Assembly: GCA_030280995.1 (NCBI GenBank)
Contig: JASXTE010000004.1
Span: 14,724,501 to 14,788,500, forward strand
From: Hemileia vastatrix
Lineage: Eukaryota; Basidiomycota; Pucciniomycetes; Pucciniales; Zaghouaniaceae
DNA length: 64,000 nucleotides
Direction: 5' to 3'
The position numbers were made by a program, and so were the translations under genes. This document shows positions 32,405 to 43,197 of the stretch, in pieces (positions within the stretch are counted from its first letter, which is position 1; each line of letters begins with the position of its first letter). A model generated the notes under the pieces. It made no database searches. It was not told the DNA's origin and was given only the letters and a program-made list of their open reading frames with translations.

Positions 32405-33064
32405 TGGGCTAATATGTCTGAAGACACAAAATTATATGTTGAATCTTGTGATTCCTGCCAAAAATCTAAAAAGTTAACAGGCAAGAGAGCAGGGTTATTA
32501 CAACATATTGAAGCACCTAGTGCTCCCTGGCAAATCATTAATATGGATTTTGTCACTGGTCTTCCTGTTGCAGGTAAAGACAGCTTTAACTCTTGTTGGG
32601 TAATAGTTGATAGATTCACAAAAATGTGCAAATTTATTCCAACCCACAAAGATGTATCCACCAAAGAATTAGCTTTCTTATGGTGGTCTTACATGTTTAA
32701 TATTATTGGTTTTCCAAAAGCCATTATCTCTGATAGGGATCCAAAATTCACTTCTGAGTTTTGGACCTCTTTGATGGATATTTGTGGCTGTGAGTTAAAA
32801 TTATCTACAGCTCACCATCCTCAGACTGATGGTCTAGCTGAAAGAATGATTCAAACTCTGGAAGATATGATTAGAAGGTATTGTGCCTTTGGTTTAGAAT
32901 ATAAAGATAATGACAGATTTACTCATGATTGGGTCACTCTTTTGCCTGGTCTTGAATTTGCATATAATAGCACTGTTCATTCTGTCACTGAGAAAAAGCC
33001 TTTTGAGCTTTGGTTGAATATGTCCCAAACACTCCTGCTCAGATTCTCAATAATAAATTACCTA
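32405..33064 (+). pseudogene. Integrase of element D, zinc site and catalytic core
   Basis: Same frame as ORF2 after the TAA. CDSCQKSKK completes the HHCC zinc motif. The core carries D in INMDFVTGLP, D in ISDRDPKFTSEF and E in TDGLAERMIQTLED. The frame is lost near 33015-33025, where one base is missing compared with F, just after FELW. Without both lesions this would be the strand-transfer domain of the long polyprotein. Confidence 0.88.
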
Positions 33065-33630
33065 AGTTGGAACTACATCCTGGTGTAAAATCTTTTATGC
33101 AAATGCAACAGCTATGCAGAAAACATGCTCAGAGTTGTATTGATAAAGCATTTGAATATGAAAAGAAAAGATGGGATAAATCCCATAAAGAATACACATT
33201 TAACAAGGGTGATGAAGTGTTGATCTCTACTGTCCATTTCAATTTACAAGGTAACCACAAATTAAAAGATCCTTTTGTAGGACCATTTGTTGTTAAAAGA
33301 ATGGTTGGTGATAATGCAGTAGAAGTTGTATTGTATTCTCCATATGATAGGAAACATCCTGTCTTTCCCATTTCTTTGCTTAAACCTTATACTTCCAACA
33401 GTGACTTATTTCCAAAAAGAGGAGGAAGACCTAAGAAGAACCCTCAGGAAGTCACAGAAACAGCAGAAATTGATAAAATTCTCAATGATAGAATTATCAC
33501 TTCTGAAAGAGGTACTGAATATTTATTGAGATATAAGAACAAATCATCTGAACATGATGCATGGATACCTGGCAAAGAAATTTCAAATCTGCCTGCTCTG
33601 TTGAAAAAATACAAAAAGAAAAAATCTTAA
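33025..33630 (+). pseudogene. Integrase C-terminus and chromodomain of element D
   Basis: After the lost base the frame runs to TAA at 33628-33630. It has the integrase C-terminal part (FNKGDEVLISTVHFNLQ, DPFVGPFVVKRM). A basic GGRPKK stretch follows, then a chromodomain-like segment: EIDKILNDRI, a GTEYLLRYKN strand, DAWIPGKEI and a lysine-rich end. The aromatic cage is only partly recognisable. Chromodomains of chromoviruses direct insertion to modified histones; whether this one does is unknown. The copy in F (53891-54439) keeps the same segment. Confidence 0.82.
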
Positions 33631-33653
33631 CATTTTTTTTATTGTTTTTTTTA

Positions 33654-33664
33654 GAGTGAGGGAG
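33654..33664 (+). promoter_or_regulatory. Polypurine tract of element D
   Basis: GAGTGAGGGAG directly before the 3' LTR. The same tract stands before the 3' LTR of F (54445-54455). Confidence 0.85.
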
Positions 33665-34805
33665 TGTCAGCCAGGCTATTCCAGGAGTCCAGTAAATGAT
33701 ATATAAATTATAAAACCTTAAAGAGTGGGTAAAACTTGTATTTAATGAATATAACTTAATATTTTATTACATAATGAAATTATATAAGAATTTTATTATA
33801 TACAAATGTTACATTAAATTTATTGGTTATATATATTTTTATATACAATTAATTTGAGCATAATATAATATATTCTACAAATAATGGCGCATTTTTATAT
33901 ATTTAATAATTATAAATTTATATTTAATTAATTAAAAAACATATATTATAATTACAAGTGTAAATTTGATTTATAATATATTTAAATTAATTACTTAAAT
34001 TTATATATTAACTAATACCTCTCATATGACACTAAACAATTATTAAGGACGCTTCTTTTGACCCTTAATTGTGTTAGAAAAAACAAATAAATTAATTTGA
34101 ACTAAATTGAGATTAATTGATTGTTTTGTTGCGTCAAATTATTTTTTGTTTCACTTAAAATGTCCTCTAATCAGGATGGACCATCTGTTGGGAATTATAT
34201 TTCTCATAGTTCCTATGTTTCCACTCTTGTTTAGTTATTTACTATTGTCACTTACTGATTTGGGGATTAATGGCGGGGAAATTGGATTCTTAATTGGGCT
34301 TTTAATTAATTGTTTCATGTTTTTCTCTATATTGTTATGTTTCATTTACTCTTTTTGATATATTTGTTTTATTCCTTTCTAATCATTGTATTTACTGATA
34401 TAGTAGCGCTTCAGAGGACCCATTGCCTATAAAAGGGCCTTGGATAATCCCCTGTAGCCTTATCACTTATTATACACTCAACAATTTAAATACAATTTTT
34501 ATATTACGTTTATATTCTTTTTATTAGTAATAAAATTCTAATTAAAATTTTATATAACAATTTAAAGGTTGCTCTAAGTCTGATAGTAATTATTTTGGTT
34601 GCCGCGCAGAACTCTTACTTAAATAATATTAATATTAATAAAACCAACTTGTTGTCACCTCCCAGCTCACTTATCGTTGTTTTTCTCTCAATAAATTAAA
34701 TAATTTTATTAAATTTTATTTTTTTTATTACCCATACTTTTTTCCTCCTTCTCCTCCTCTCATTCCTTCTTCTATTTTCTCCTTCTTCTAGACGACCGGC
34801 CGACA
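33665..34805 (+). repeat. 3' LTR of element D
   Basis: 1141 bp, offset exactly 8050 bp from the 5' LTR and apparently identical to it. TATA box at 34428-34435. Confidence 0.97.
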
Positions 34806-34810
34806 TCTTA

Positions 34811-35821
34811 ATTGACATTGTTTGAAGAATAGGGCGTTTTTCTGGATTTCTTCTGTGAATATTTGGACTGCGGGTATGTGGGTACTACCATTGGATAGCC
34901 CCTGTTTTTCTCTATATTTCATGTCTTGTGGACATTTTTCATATTCTAAGTTTTAAGGGGTCATTTCCGCATATTTCATTATAAAAGATAGCTGTTTAAT
35001 TTTGTTTTTTGTGTTTTATGGGCTAACCTTAAGTCTTAGGGTTAAGTGCTTAGTACCATTAGATAGGGCTAATTAGGCTCTACGTTTTATGTCTCAAAGT
35101 TGTCATAGCTAAATCTTGTGTTTTAAGGGTTTTAGTAGTGGTAGTGCATTTTTCTAAGTAGATTTGATGTTTTTAGTGGATTTTTGGCTTCAGGGAGGTG
35201 AGGCCACTTCAGGCGGCCCGGCTGCCTCTGTTTTAGGAGGTTGGGGAGTGCTTCTGAAGGGTTTTTTATGCAATTTGGCTGGTACAGGTGCCAAATGTGT
35301 TGCTGTGCATGGATTTAAGAGGGGTGGTCCGTGTGTATTTACAATATAGAACAGTTTGGGGAATATCTATTTTTTATCATACAACCATCCGGAGGTGATA
35401 TCCTTGTTCCTCACTCAGTTTTCACTGTTGTTGGCCACAATTTGGCTGTGTCTTGCTGCAAGTAAGTTCTTGATTTAACTTCACTAGCAACTGTTTTCTC
35501 TGTTATAGTCTTGCAAGCTATAGCAAGTATCATTGCTGTCTCTGGTGTGGATTTGCAACCTACATCAAGTATCATTGCTTTCTCTGGAGTGGACATTGGG
35601 CTACATTTCAGTTCTTTGGTTTGGTAGTCTGTCTGGGGACTACTTTCTTGGCTGATAAAGCAGTCAAGTGTTTGGAAAAGAGGCTTTTTGGTAAACAGGA
35701 GCCAATTTACTGTAGCAGGTAAATCTCACTTGTTTTTCTAAAGGGACAGGGGTCTTTCTTTCTGGTTTTACTCCAACTCCCTTGGTCAAGGCCTACAGCT
35801 AGCACTATAGGATTGTCTACA
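34811..35821 (+). repeat. 5' LTR of element B, right part
   Basis: Resumes at ATTGACATTG after the duplicated TCTTA and ends GTCTACA. It has a TATA box (34980-34987). It differs from the 3' LTR at roughly 1-2 percent of positions, older than D as the nesting demands. Confidence 0.9.
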
Positions 35822-35825
35822 TTTC

Positions 35826-35843
35826 TGGCACCCAACGTAGGGG
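35826..35843 (+). promoter_or_regulatory. Primer-binding site of element B
   Basis: TGGCACCCAACGTAGGGG, four bases after the LTR end. Close to the site in element A. Confidence 0.8.
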
Positions 35844-35913
35844 TAAGAACCTGCTAGATCTTTGGAATCTCTGTTGCCTGTGATTGGATCTTTCTGTGGT
35901 TTGAACTGGAAGA

Positions 35914-37447
35914 ATGGCTTCTGGTTCTTCTATTCCTGTGGTGACTGTCAGTGGGGGGGGATGGTCCTCCTGCTGTGATGGTTAGGGAGTGTGTTAGGAT
36001 TAAAACTTGGGATGGTACCAAGTTTAATGGTGAAGATGTGAAGTGGTTTCTGGAGAAGTATGAAACTGCTGCTGGTGTGGATGGTGCTTCTTACCTGGAC
36101 ATTGTGAAGCAAATTATCTTCTTCATTGGTGATAGGGCAGCAGAGAAGGAGGTTGTGGCCACGCCTGGCTACAAGAAGAAGGATTGGAAGTTGCTTTGTA
36201 GGGAGATGGTGGACAGATGGGGTGTCAGGTTCACTATGGTGGATCTGAACAAGGTTGTCAGTGAATGGCAATCATTTGGTGGTGTTGGTAACTTGCATAG
36301 TTACAGGAAGTTTCTGCTGCAGTTTGATCCTGCGGTGGAATATTTGGTGGAAGTGGAGGAGCTGGCACATGAAAATGCTGCCAAGGATGTTTTTTGGTCT
36401 GCCCTGGCTAGAGATGTCAGGATGGATGTGTTGAAGAAGCTGTCAAGGAAGGACTTGATGAAGACTCTTTCTAATGGGGACCAGAAGTTGCTTGCCTTGG
36501 AAAAGGTTAAGGAGGCTGTGGAGGCCCATTTGAAGTTATTGGATGTGGACACCTATCAGGAGGGGTGTGCTAAGTATGTCAGCAGAGTCAGTGAGGCTTT
36601 GGATGAAGAGGAGGTTAGAGTAAAGAGGGAAGAGAAGAATTTGGTGCAGGTTCCCAAACAGGAGAGGGACCCAGTGGTGGAACAGCTGGCTGACCTGACA
36701 AAACAGCTACATATTTTTGTTCAGGAGGCTAAGAAGGTAAACAAGGCTCCTTCTCAGCCTAGAGATTTTGAGAGGAGGGCTGGTAGGAGTGATCCTTGGG
36801 TATGCTCTTATTGCAGTAGGAGGGGGCTCAAGTCCAATGATTGTTGGGCTCTGAACAGGGATGTTTCTGATGGAAAGGTGGAGTTTGATGGCAGGGTTTT
36901 CAAGTTCCCTGATGGTTCATTTGTGAAGCCCAGTGAGGGGCAGGCTCCTGTTGATTTGGTCAGGAGAAGGGGTGGTCTCAATCAAAGGAGGACAAGGTTT
37001 GAGGAGATTCCTGATCAAGGGAAGTCTTCTGGTAAAGAAGAGGATGATTTCAAGGGAAAGGGGAAGGAGGCCAATAGGGTCTCTTTTTCAACTTCCTTTG
37101 GTGGTTTAGAGTTGTATTCTTGTGGTGGACAGTCAAGTGGTGAATGCTTGACTGGTGTTTATGATGTGGAAGCCGGAAAGGCGAGAAGGCCTAAGAGTAG
37201 TTCTCAGGCACAACCAAAGCCTAAGGCTTCAAAGGTGGATCCTAAGCTGAGTGCATCTAGGAAGAAGTACAGCAAAGAGGAGCTGTACAAGATGCAGAAG
37301 GGTATGTCAGACATGGGGCCCCCTAGTTTTGGTGCACTGGACATTAATGGTGAGCCAATGCCCATGAATGTTGATTCTGACTCTGAGGAGGATGTCCCTT
37401 TGGCTTCATTGCCAAATCCTGCTGGAGTTAGAGGGTCTGGTGAGTGA
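35914..37447 (+). pseudogene. gag: Gag of element B
   Basis: The natural start is probably the ATG at 35914 (MASGSS, compare MSSAVASGSS in C). A run of eight to nine G at about 35953-35960 puts it out of frame with the rest, and the frame from 35951 on carries the protein. Capsid-like region: RIKTWDGTKFNGEDVKWF, ADRW..V.FTMVDLN and FWSALARDVR. It continues with a KQLHIFVQE helix and a knuckle that has lost its histidine (CSYCSRRGLKSNDC; C keeps CX2CX4HX4C). The end has PPSFGALDINGEPMP and acidic DSDSEEDVPLASLP, as in C. A TGA at 37445-37447 separates it from the protease part, which lies in the same frame. Confidence 0.88.
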
Positions 37448-37453
37448 TCTGGT

Positions 37454-38290
37454 TTGGTTCCTGTTGATGGTAAATCTGTTGGTGGTGCTGGTCCTCAAGA
37501 ATCTTCTAGGACCAAGGTGGTAAAGCCAAGGGCTCACTTTGAGAGGCCAGTAGTTTCTGGTCAATCCAATGTTATGGACTTTGTTCTGGAAAGGATGAAT
37601 CAGGGTCAGGTTTCCCTATCTTATGGGGAATTGTATGCTATCAGTCGTGGGTTGGCTGATAGACACAAAAGGTTGTTGACCAGGAGAAGTGTGTCTTCTG
37701 GGGAGGTGGAATACATATGTGATTCTGCTGAAAAGTTTGGAGAGGGGTTGGAAACTCATTTTTCTGCTCCTCTGGGATATGTCAAAGTCACTCTGAATGG
37801 CAGGGAGGCTAGGGCATTGGTAGATTCAGGTTCTCAGATTAGCCTGATTTCTTTGTTTGAGGCTACTCATCTGGGACTCCCCATCCAAACTGGTATTGGT
37901 GGAAATTTGAGAGGGATTGGTGGCCATGTCACTGAATTGAATGGAAATTCAGAGTTTGTGAAGTTAGATGTTGGTGGAGCCTCAGGGAAGGTTCATTTTT
38001 ATATTGCTAAAGGAACAGTTAAAGCTGTTTTGGGTGGACCATTCTTGATGGATTTTCAGGCAAGAATTTGTTATCAGTTTGACATGGGGATCAGTTTGGA
38101 GTTGACTGGTGAAGATGAGAGAAGGCTTCATATGAGGTTGTCATCTCCTGGAGATGATGGTTGGGAAACCAGGCCTGGTTTGTCTTCCATGTGTCAATGC
38201 ATGGATTGCTGTAAGAGAAGAAGAGATGTGGGTGCTACCTCTGTTTTTTGGAGTGTGGCTCAGGCTCTAGTGAGAGTCTGTCTTTTTTAG
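37454..38290 (+). pseudogene. Protease region of element B
   Basis: Same frame as Gag after one stop codon. Contains an N-terminal helical part shared with C (QERPVVSGQ.N.MDFVL...NQ), then an aspartic protease: TLNGREARALVDSGSQISLIS with catalytic DSG, and a GIGGH...GKVHFYIA..TVKAVLGGPFLMDF body. The C-terminus is cysteine-rich (MCQCMDCCKRRR). It ends at a TAG in CTTTTTTAG. Pol follows in another frame, where C and A have a TTTTTTG shift site. Here the slip needed no longer matches a -1 shift, so this junction is probably damaged. Confidence 0.88.
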
Positions 38291-38291
38291 A

Positions 38292-39716
38292 GTGATAAGG
38301 GCTGATAACTCTAGTGCTACAACCTCTCCCCAAGATGAGGAAATCCCAGGTTGTAGTAGGTCAGCTCCCTTGGAGATATACCAAGTGGATTTTCAAACTT
38401 CTCTTTTTAATGTTTCTCTTCTCTGCAATTATTCTTCAAGTTTTTTATCAAGTCTCTGTTCTCTCTCAAGATTTTCAATTATTTTTAACTCAAGTTCAAA
38501 AAAGAAGATTGGTTATATATCTTTATTGAAAGATATACGGAAAAGCTTTGGGGTGGTGAGATTGGGGTGTAAAAGTAAGTCCTCCCAATTGTGCACCGCT
38601 AGGGTTTCTTCTACACCTTTCAAAAACATTACCTGGGCCACACCTGTGAGAATTGGGGAAACCCCTGGTTATTTTTGTAGGTCAGAAGAAAACTCAAGAA
38701 AAGAAGAAAAAAATTTCAAGATAATTCAAGAAAATCAAGAAAAAAATCTAAAGATAATGAATAAAGAAGATCATCAAGATCAATTTTTGGGCCTCCAGCA
38801 AGAGGATAAACTGCACTATTTAAGAAGAGTGGATTCTGAAGAAGAATCAAGATTTGAAGATTTGGGATCGCAGAAATGTTTTGGAGTGGTGAGATTGGGG
38901 TCTAAAAGTAAGTCCTCCCAATTGTGCACTGCTAGGGTTTCTTCTACACCTTTCAAAAACATTACCTGGGCCACACATGTGACCAATGGGGAAACCCTTG
39001 GTTTTTGTTCCAGGTCTGGTGATGAAGATTTCCTGAAGATCCCTCAAGTTGAAGGTGGAGCCGCAAAGTATAAGAAGGTGGCACAGAAGATTAGGCCTGT
39101 CAATGAGCCTATGCCTGTGGGATTGAATCCCCCGCTGAAGAGACCTCCATTGTCAAGAGATCCGTACTGCACTCTTTTAGTGAAGAATGCTCCAGATTTT
39201 GTAGAGACGGCTAGGGTGACAGTGGAAAGGTTTAAAGTTGTTAATTTTGGTCCTGATGGGTGGTTGTCTGAAGAAGAAAGGAAGTTGTTGTTGCACGTTA
39301 TTGTCCTAAGGGAAAAGGCTGTGGCATTTGCTGAGGAGGAAAGGGGTGTATTGAAACACTCTAATGGGAAACCTTACTTGATTACTGTGGTTTGTCATGA
39401 ACCATGGCAAATAAAACCTATTCCCATTCCAGCTGCTATCAGAGAGGATTTTGTAGAGATTTTTAGGGAAAGAGTCAGGACTGGGTTATACAAACAATCA
39501 ACATCCAGTTACTCAAGTCTGGTTTTCTGTGTTAAGAAGCAGAATGGAAAGTTGAGGGTGGTTTATGATCTTAGAGCCTTGAATAGAGTCACAATAAAGG
39601 ATGCTGGTATGCCACCAAGTGCAGAGGATTTTCTTGAAGCTTTTGCTGGAAGGGTGTGTTATGGATTGGGTGATATTATGGGTGGTTATGATGAGAGGGA
39701 ACTCCATACAGATTGA
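38292..39716 (+). pseudogene. pol: Pol of element B, part 1: linker and first half of RT
   Basis: Starts with ADNSSATTSPQDE.IPGCSRSAPLE, shared with A and C. The long linker carries a duplicated segment of about 140 bp (38544-38684 and 38876-39017) and one hairpin motif (38792-38813). RT begins around 39060 (PP..LKRPPLSRDPY, VCHEPWQIKPIPIPAA, KLRVVYDLRALNR, GLGDIMGGYDEREL). A TGA at 39714-39716 stands where A has a serine TCA, a single base change. The RT continues downstream in another stretch. Confidence 0.88.
38544..39017 (+). repeat. Internal duplication in the B linker
   Basis: Two copies, 38544-38684 and 38876-39017, of a segment encoding FGVVRLG.KSKSSQLC and STPFKNITWAT. They are in the same frame, a few percent diverged. 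Neither A nor C has it. Confidence 0.85.
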
Positions 39717-40426
39717 AGGCCTCTCAAAACTTTTGAGACTCCTTTGGGAAGATTTCAGCTCACTAGGTTGCCTCAAGGAGCAACTAATTCAGTGGCGGTT
39801 TATCAAGCACAGATGGCTTGGATTTTGCAGGATGAGGTCCCTATTCATGCTGGTATTTTCATTGATGATGGTGGAATTAAAGTACCATCCACTGATTATG
39901 GTAATGAGGTTCTGAAAGAGAATCCTGGTATAAGGAGGTTTGTTTGGGAATATGCAATTACTCTAGAGAGAGTGTTGTTTAGGATTGAAGAGGCTGGTTT
40001 GACCATTTCTGGGTCAAAATTCTGTTGTTGTGTTCCTGCTTTGGAAATTCTGGGTCATGTGGTATGTAAAGAAGGAAGAATTATGGCAAAGAAAAAGATT
40101 AATAAAATTCAGTCATGGCCAAGGCCTAAAAATACTACTGAAGTCAGGGGATTTTTGGGTGTGTGTGTTTATGTCAGGGTGTTTATTAAGGATTTTTCTT
40201 TGTTGGCTTCACCTTTAAGGAGGCTGACCAGGAAAGATGCAGATTGGGAATTGACTGAAGAGTGTGAAGAGGCTTTTCAGTAGTTGAAGAAGTTGTTTGG
40301 TGAAGATATTTTTCTTCACAAGTTGGATTATGGTGTTGATGCTGGAAAAATTTATCTATTGCTGCTGGCACTGTTTTTTCTCAGGAAGATAAAACTGGGA
40401 GGGTCAGACCAGTTAGGTATGAGTCT
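39717..40426 (+). pseudogene. pol: Pol of element B, part 2: rest of RT and start of RNase H
   Basis: Contains LPQGATNSV, catalytic FIDDGG, the thumb region and RPKNTTEVRGFLGVC. A TAG at 40281-40283 breaks the frame. Near 40358 about a dozen bases, including the first RNase H aspartate region seen in A (AVDSS), are deleted with a frameshift. RNase H of this copy therefore lacks part of its active site. Confidence 0.85.
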
Positions 40427-42604
40427 GTGGTGTTTAATGAGGTGGAATCTAGGTATTCTCAGCCTAAGTTGGAATTGTGTGGTGTAGCAAAAATCTTGAA
40501 GAAGCTACAAACTGTTTTGTGGGTGCAGCATTTTGAGCTGCAGGTGGATGCAAAATCTCTGGTTCAGATGATCAACACACCTAGTCTTCGTAATGCTCCA
40601 ATGACTAGGTGGGTGGCATTTATTCAACATTTTTCTTTTGACCTGGTACACAAACTGGGCAAGACTTTTACAGTCCCTGATGGATTATCAAGGAGGCCGT
40701 CTACAGATGAGGATTCTGATTTGAAAGAGTTTGATGAAGAGGTTCCAGTGGCTAGGGCCAGCACAAAGGGTGCTGAAGATTTTTCTTTCCTCCCCCATGA
40801 GGCTAAACTGGATGATTGTTTTGAACTCCCCCAAGAGGTTAAACTGGCTGGATCTGATCTTGATTCTGGTGATCAGAATGATTTTGTTGATGAAGATGGA
40901 GTTGTTTTTTGGGACAGCTCGAAGTTGGAGAATGGTGTCTTTGTTGGTGAACTGGATTCTCATAAGATTCAGTGGAAGAAGGAGAATGTGCCAAAATTTA
41001 AAGATTGGTGCCCTGGTTGGGCTGGACAATTAGCTCATGTGTACACTGGTGATTTTGATGACAGGGTTGTACCCTTGGATGTTGTTTTTTTGAATTTTGA
41101 AGATGAGACCTGGAGTCAGTCTGGGTTTTATTTTACTATGGTGGAATATCTGTTGACCTTGGAGAGGCCAGATAGTTGTGATGATGATACTTGGCTGGCA
41201 ATCAGGAAGAAGAGTCCTGGCTTCTATGTGTCAGGAAGAAGGCTGATGAGGAGGAGACATCCTAATCCTCAAGTTGTGGTGACTCAGAGGAAGGGTCAAG
41301 AAGGTGTGTTGAAGTCTTTGCATGAAGACCTTGGTCATAGAGGCTTTGGGGAGGCTTATCGAAAAGTAGAAGACAGATCTTGGTGGCCAGGTATGAAGCT
41401 TGCTGTGCAGGGTTGGGTGAAATCTTGTGAAGAATTTCAAAGAAGAAGTCATTTGAAACCTAAAGAAGTTGGCCGTGCTACTGGTGAAGCAACTGTGTTT
41501 GGAAGAGTCAGTCTGGATGCTGTCCATATTAAAGAGGGCAGGTATAAATACTTGATTGTTGCTAGGGATGATTTGTCTGGTTGGGTTGAGGCAGTGCCTC
41601 TGGTTAATTTGACTGCCAAGAACGTGGCAGAATTTCCGAAGAATGAGTGGGTTTATAGATATGGGTTGATGAAGTTGGTGACTGTTGATGGTGGGCCAGA
41701 GTTTGGGGCCAAATTTATAGAAGCTGTGGCAAGTGTTGGTTCTAAAGTTAGAGTAGCAACACCCTATTATCCTGAAACTGAAGGCATGGTTGAAAGAGGC
41801 CATCAGGTTATCAAGAATGCTTTGGTGAAAATGTGTGGAGATAGTGCTGAAAAGTGGAGGCATTATTTACCCTTGGTGTTATTTGCTGATAGGGTCACTG
41901 TGAAGAGGACAACTGGCTATTCTCCTTATGAATTAATGTTTGGTCAGAAAGCGGTTCTACCAGTAGACTTGGAAGCTGTATCATATCTTGGAATTAATTG
42001 GGATGATGTGCACTCAACAGAAGATTTGCTCTGTGCCAGGATGCAACAGTTGGAATGTAGAGAGAAATGTCAGGAGAAGGCATACTCTAGAATGATGAAG
42101 ATAAGAAATCAATCAGTAAGATACTGGGACAAGAAGTTGGCTCATAGACTCAAGAATTGCTTGAAACCTGGTTGTTTGGTTTTGGTTTATAATAGAAGCT
42201 TGGAGAGTCAGTGGGGAAAGATGGTTGCTGACAGATGGAATGGGCCTTACAGAGTCAGATCTCAGGTGTCTGGAGGTTCTTATGTTTTGGAAGAGTTGGA
42301 TGGTGCCATCTTAAGGAAGAGAGTGGCTGCAGATCAGGTGATGAGGTTTTATCCCAGAGGCCGAGACATGAAGAAGGTTGACTCCACAATGAGGATAAAA
42401 TATGGACTATTCTTTAATTTTGGTTTTTTTGTGGTGATGCTATGCATCTGTTTGTTGGAAACTTTTGTTAGAGGGTACCCATGGGAGAGGCATCTAGATT
42501 TTGCCTTGGCAAGTGTGGGGGTGACTGATGGGCTGTCTGCTCTATCAACAGTTACCCCATATTGTCAGTTTCCAACCCCTTCTCTTAATTTGGTTGAACC
42601 CTAG
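40427..42604 (+). CDS. pol: Pol of element B, part 3: RNase H end, linker and integrase
   Basis: Open for 725 codons. RNase H remainder (ESRYSQPKLELCGVAKIL, VDAKSLVQMI), an acidic linker with two hairpin motifs read as LPHEAKL and LPQEVKL, then the integrase: LHEDLGHRGFGEAYRK...WWPG and SCEEFQ, core aspartates in SLDAVHI and TVDGGPEF and glutamate in EGMVERGHQ, and C-terminal GPY motif WNGPYRV. The normal family end is near 42365 (FYPRG). This copy reads on through a hairpin motif at 42382 (tail base changed) and through module 1 for about 75 extra codons, including a hydrophobic stretch. The catalytic residues are intact, but the reading frame upstream is broken. Confidence 0.85.
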   Translation: MVFNEVESRYSQPKLELCGVAKILKKLQTVLWVQHFELQVDAKSLVQMINTPSLRNAPMTRWVAFIQHFSFDLVHKLGKTFTVPDGLSRRPSTDEDSDLKEFDEEVPVARASTKGAEDFSFLPHEAKLDDCFELPQEVKLAGSDLDSGDQNDFVDEDGVVFWDSSKLENGVFVGELDSHKIQWKKENVPKFKDWCPGWAGQLAHVYTGDFDDRVVPLDVVFLNFEDETWSQSGFYFTMVEYLLTLERPDSCDDDTWLAIRKKSPGFYVSGRRLMRRRHPNPQVVVTQRKGQEGVLKSLHEDLGHRGFGEAYRKVEDRSWWPGMKLAVQGWVKSCEEFQRRSHLKPKEVGRATGEATVFGRVSLDAVHIKEGRYKYLIVARDDLSGWVEAVPLVNLTAKNVAEFPKNEWVYRYGLMKLVTVDGGPEFGAKFIEAVASVGSKVRVATPYYPETEGMVERGHQVIKNALVKMCGDSAEKWRHYLPLVLFADRVTVKRTTGYSPYELMFGQKAVLPVDLEAVSYLGINWDDVHSTEDLLCARMQQLECREKCQEKAYSRMMKIRNQSVRYWDKKLAHRLKNCLKPGCLVLVYNRSLESQWGKMVADRWNGPYRVRSQVSGGSYVLEELDGAILRKRVAADQVMRFYPRGRDMKKVDSTMRIKYGLFFNFGFFVVMLCICLLETFVRGYPWERHLDFALASVGVTDGLSALSTVTPYCQFPTPSLNLVEP
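42518..42558 (+). promoter_or_regulatory. Structured 3' module 1, first copy in B
   Basis: GGGGTGACTG pairs with CAGTTACCCC (one G-T pair). It is preceded by GGCAAGTG and an upstream GAGGGTACCCATGGGAGAGG phrase. Confidence 0.65.
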
Positions 42605-42629
42605 TATTGGTTTCTTTTGACAGGTTTTA

Positions 42630-42915
42630 ATCCTCTATGACTTTAAACTGGAAATTCTTTTGGTCTTCAAGTGCCAGAATCTTCACTTTTTTTGGTTATG
42701 GTTTATTGTGTTGGATGGTGTGTTTTGTTGGTTAGAAGGTACCCAGGGGGGGCTTCTAGATTTTATTTTGGCAAGTGTGGGGGTAACTGATGAGCTGGCT
42801 GCTCTGTAAAACAGTTACCCCAGAATGTCTGCCTCAAGTCTTTTTGGTTTTCCTAGTTGAATTCTAGTTCTGTGGTTATTATTCAGGTTTCTAGTCCTCT
42901 ATGAAGTTAAACTGG
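42630..42915 (+). promoter_or_regulatory. Two hairpin motifs flanking module 1 in B
   Basis: 42630-42651 (loop CTCTAT with tail TTAAACTGG) and 42893-42915 (AGTCCTCTATGAAG, stem weakened). They alternate with module 1 copies. Confidence 0.6.
42780..42821 (+). promoter_or_regulatory. Structured 3' module 1, second copy in B
   Basis: GGGGTAACTG pairs exactly with CAGTTACCCC, with inner GAGC-TGGCT-GCTC. An upstream GAAGGTACCCAGG..GGCTTC part can also form a hairpin. Confidence 0.7.
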
Positions 42916-42955
42916 ACTGCCTTGGATGTATTTTGGTGCTTCTGGATTGGTGGTG

Positions 42956-43011
42956 GATCACTGGTGGTCTCACATCATTTTTACTTATATGAGGGAGCCC
43001 ACCCAGTGATC
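42956..43011 (+). promoter_or_regulatory. Structured 3' module 2 (element B)
   Basis: GATCACTGGTGG pairs with CCACCCAGTGATC around an AT-rich loop. Same order (after module 1, before module 3) as in element A. Confidence 0.65.
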
Positions 43012-43197
43012 ATTTCTATGAACAGGAGTTTCTCTTACTGGACCTTCTCTGAATCTGGGAGCTGGACCGTCTTTGATTTTGTAGTTATGTGTTTGCTAGA
43101 TTGTAGTTTTAGATTATTTTCTTTTTTTCTCTTTTTTTTCTTTTAATTTTTTTATGGGGGTTGTTTGAAATTATAAAATAAAAAATATAGGGTGTTA

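Larger units (their letters stand above)
25615..34805 (+). mobile_element. Element D: Ty3 chromovirus-type LTR retrotransposon, family 2
   Basis: Flanked by the 5-bp duplication TCTTA (25610-25614, 34806-34810). Both LTRs are 1141 bp and look identical base for base, so insertion was very recent. The internal part is 26756-33664: leader, ORF1, long ORF2, and polypurine tract GAGTGAGGGAG. In spite of its youth ORF2 has one nonsense codon and one missing base in the integrase region. Confidence 0.97.
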
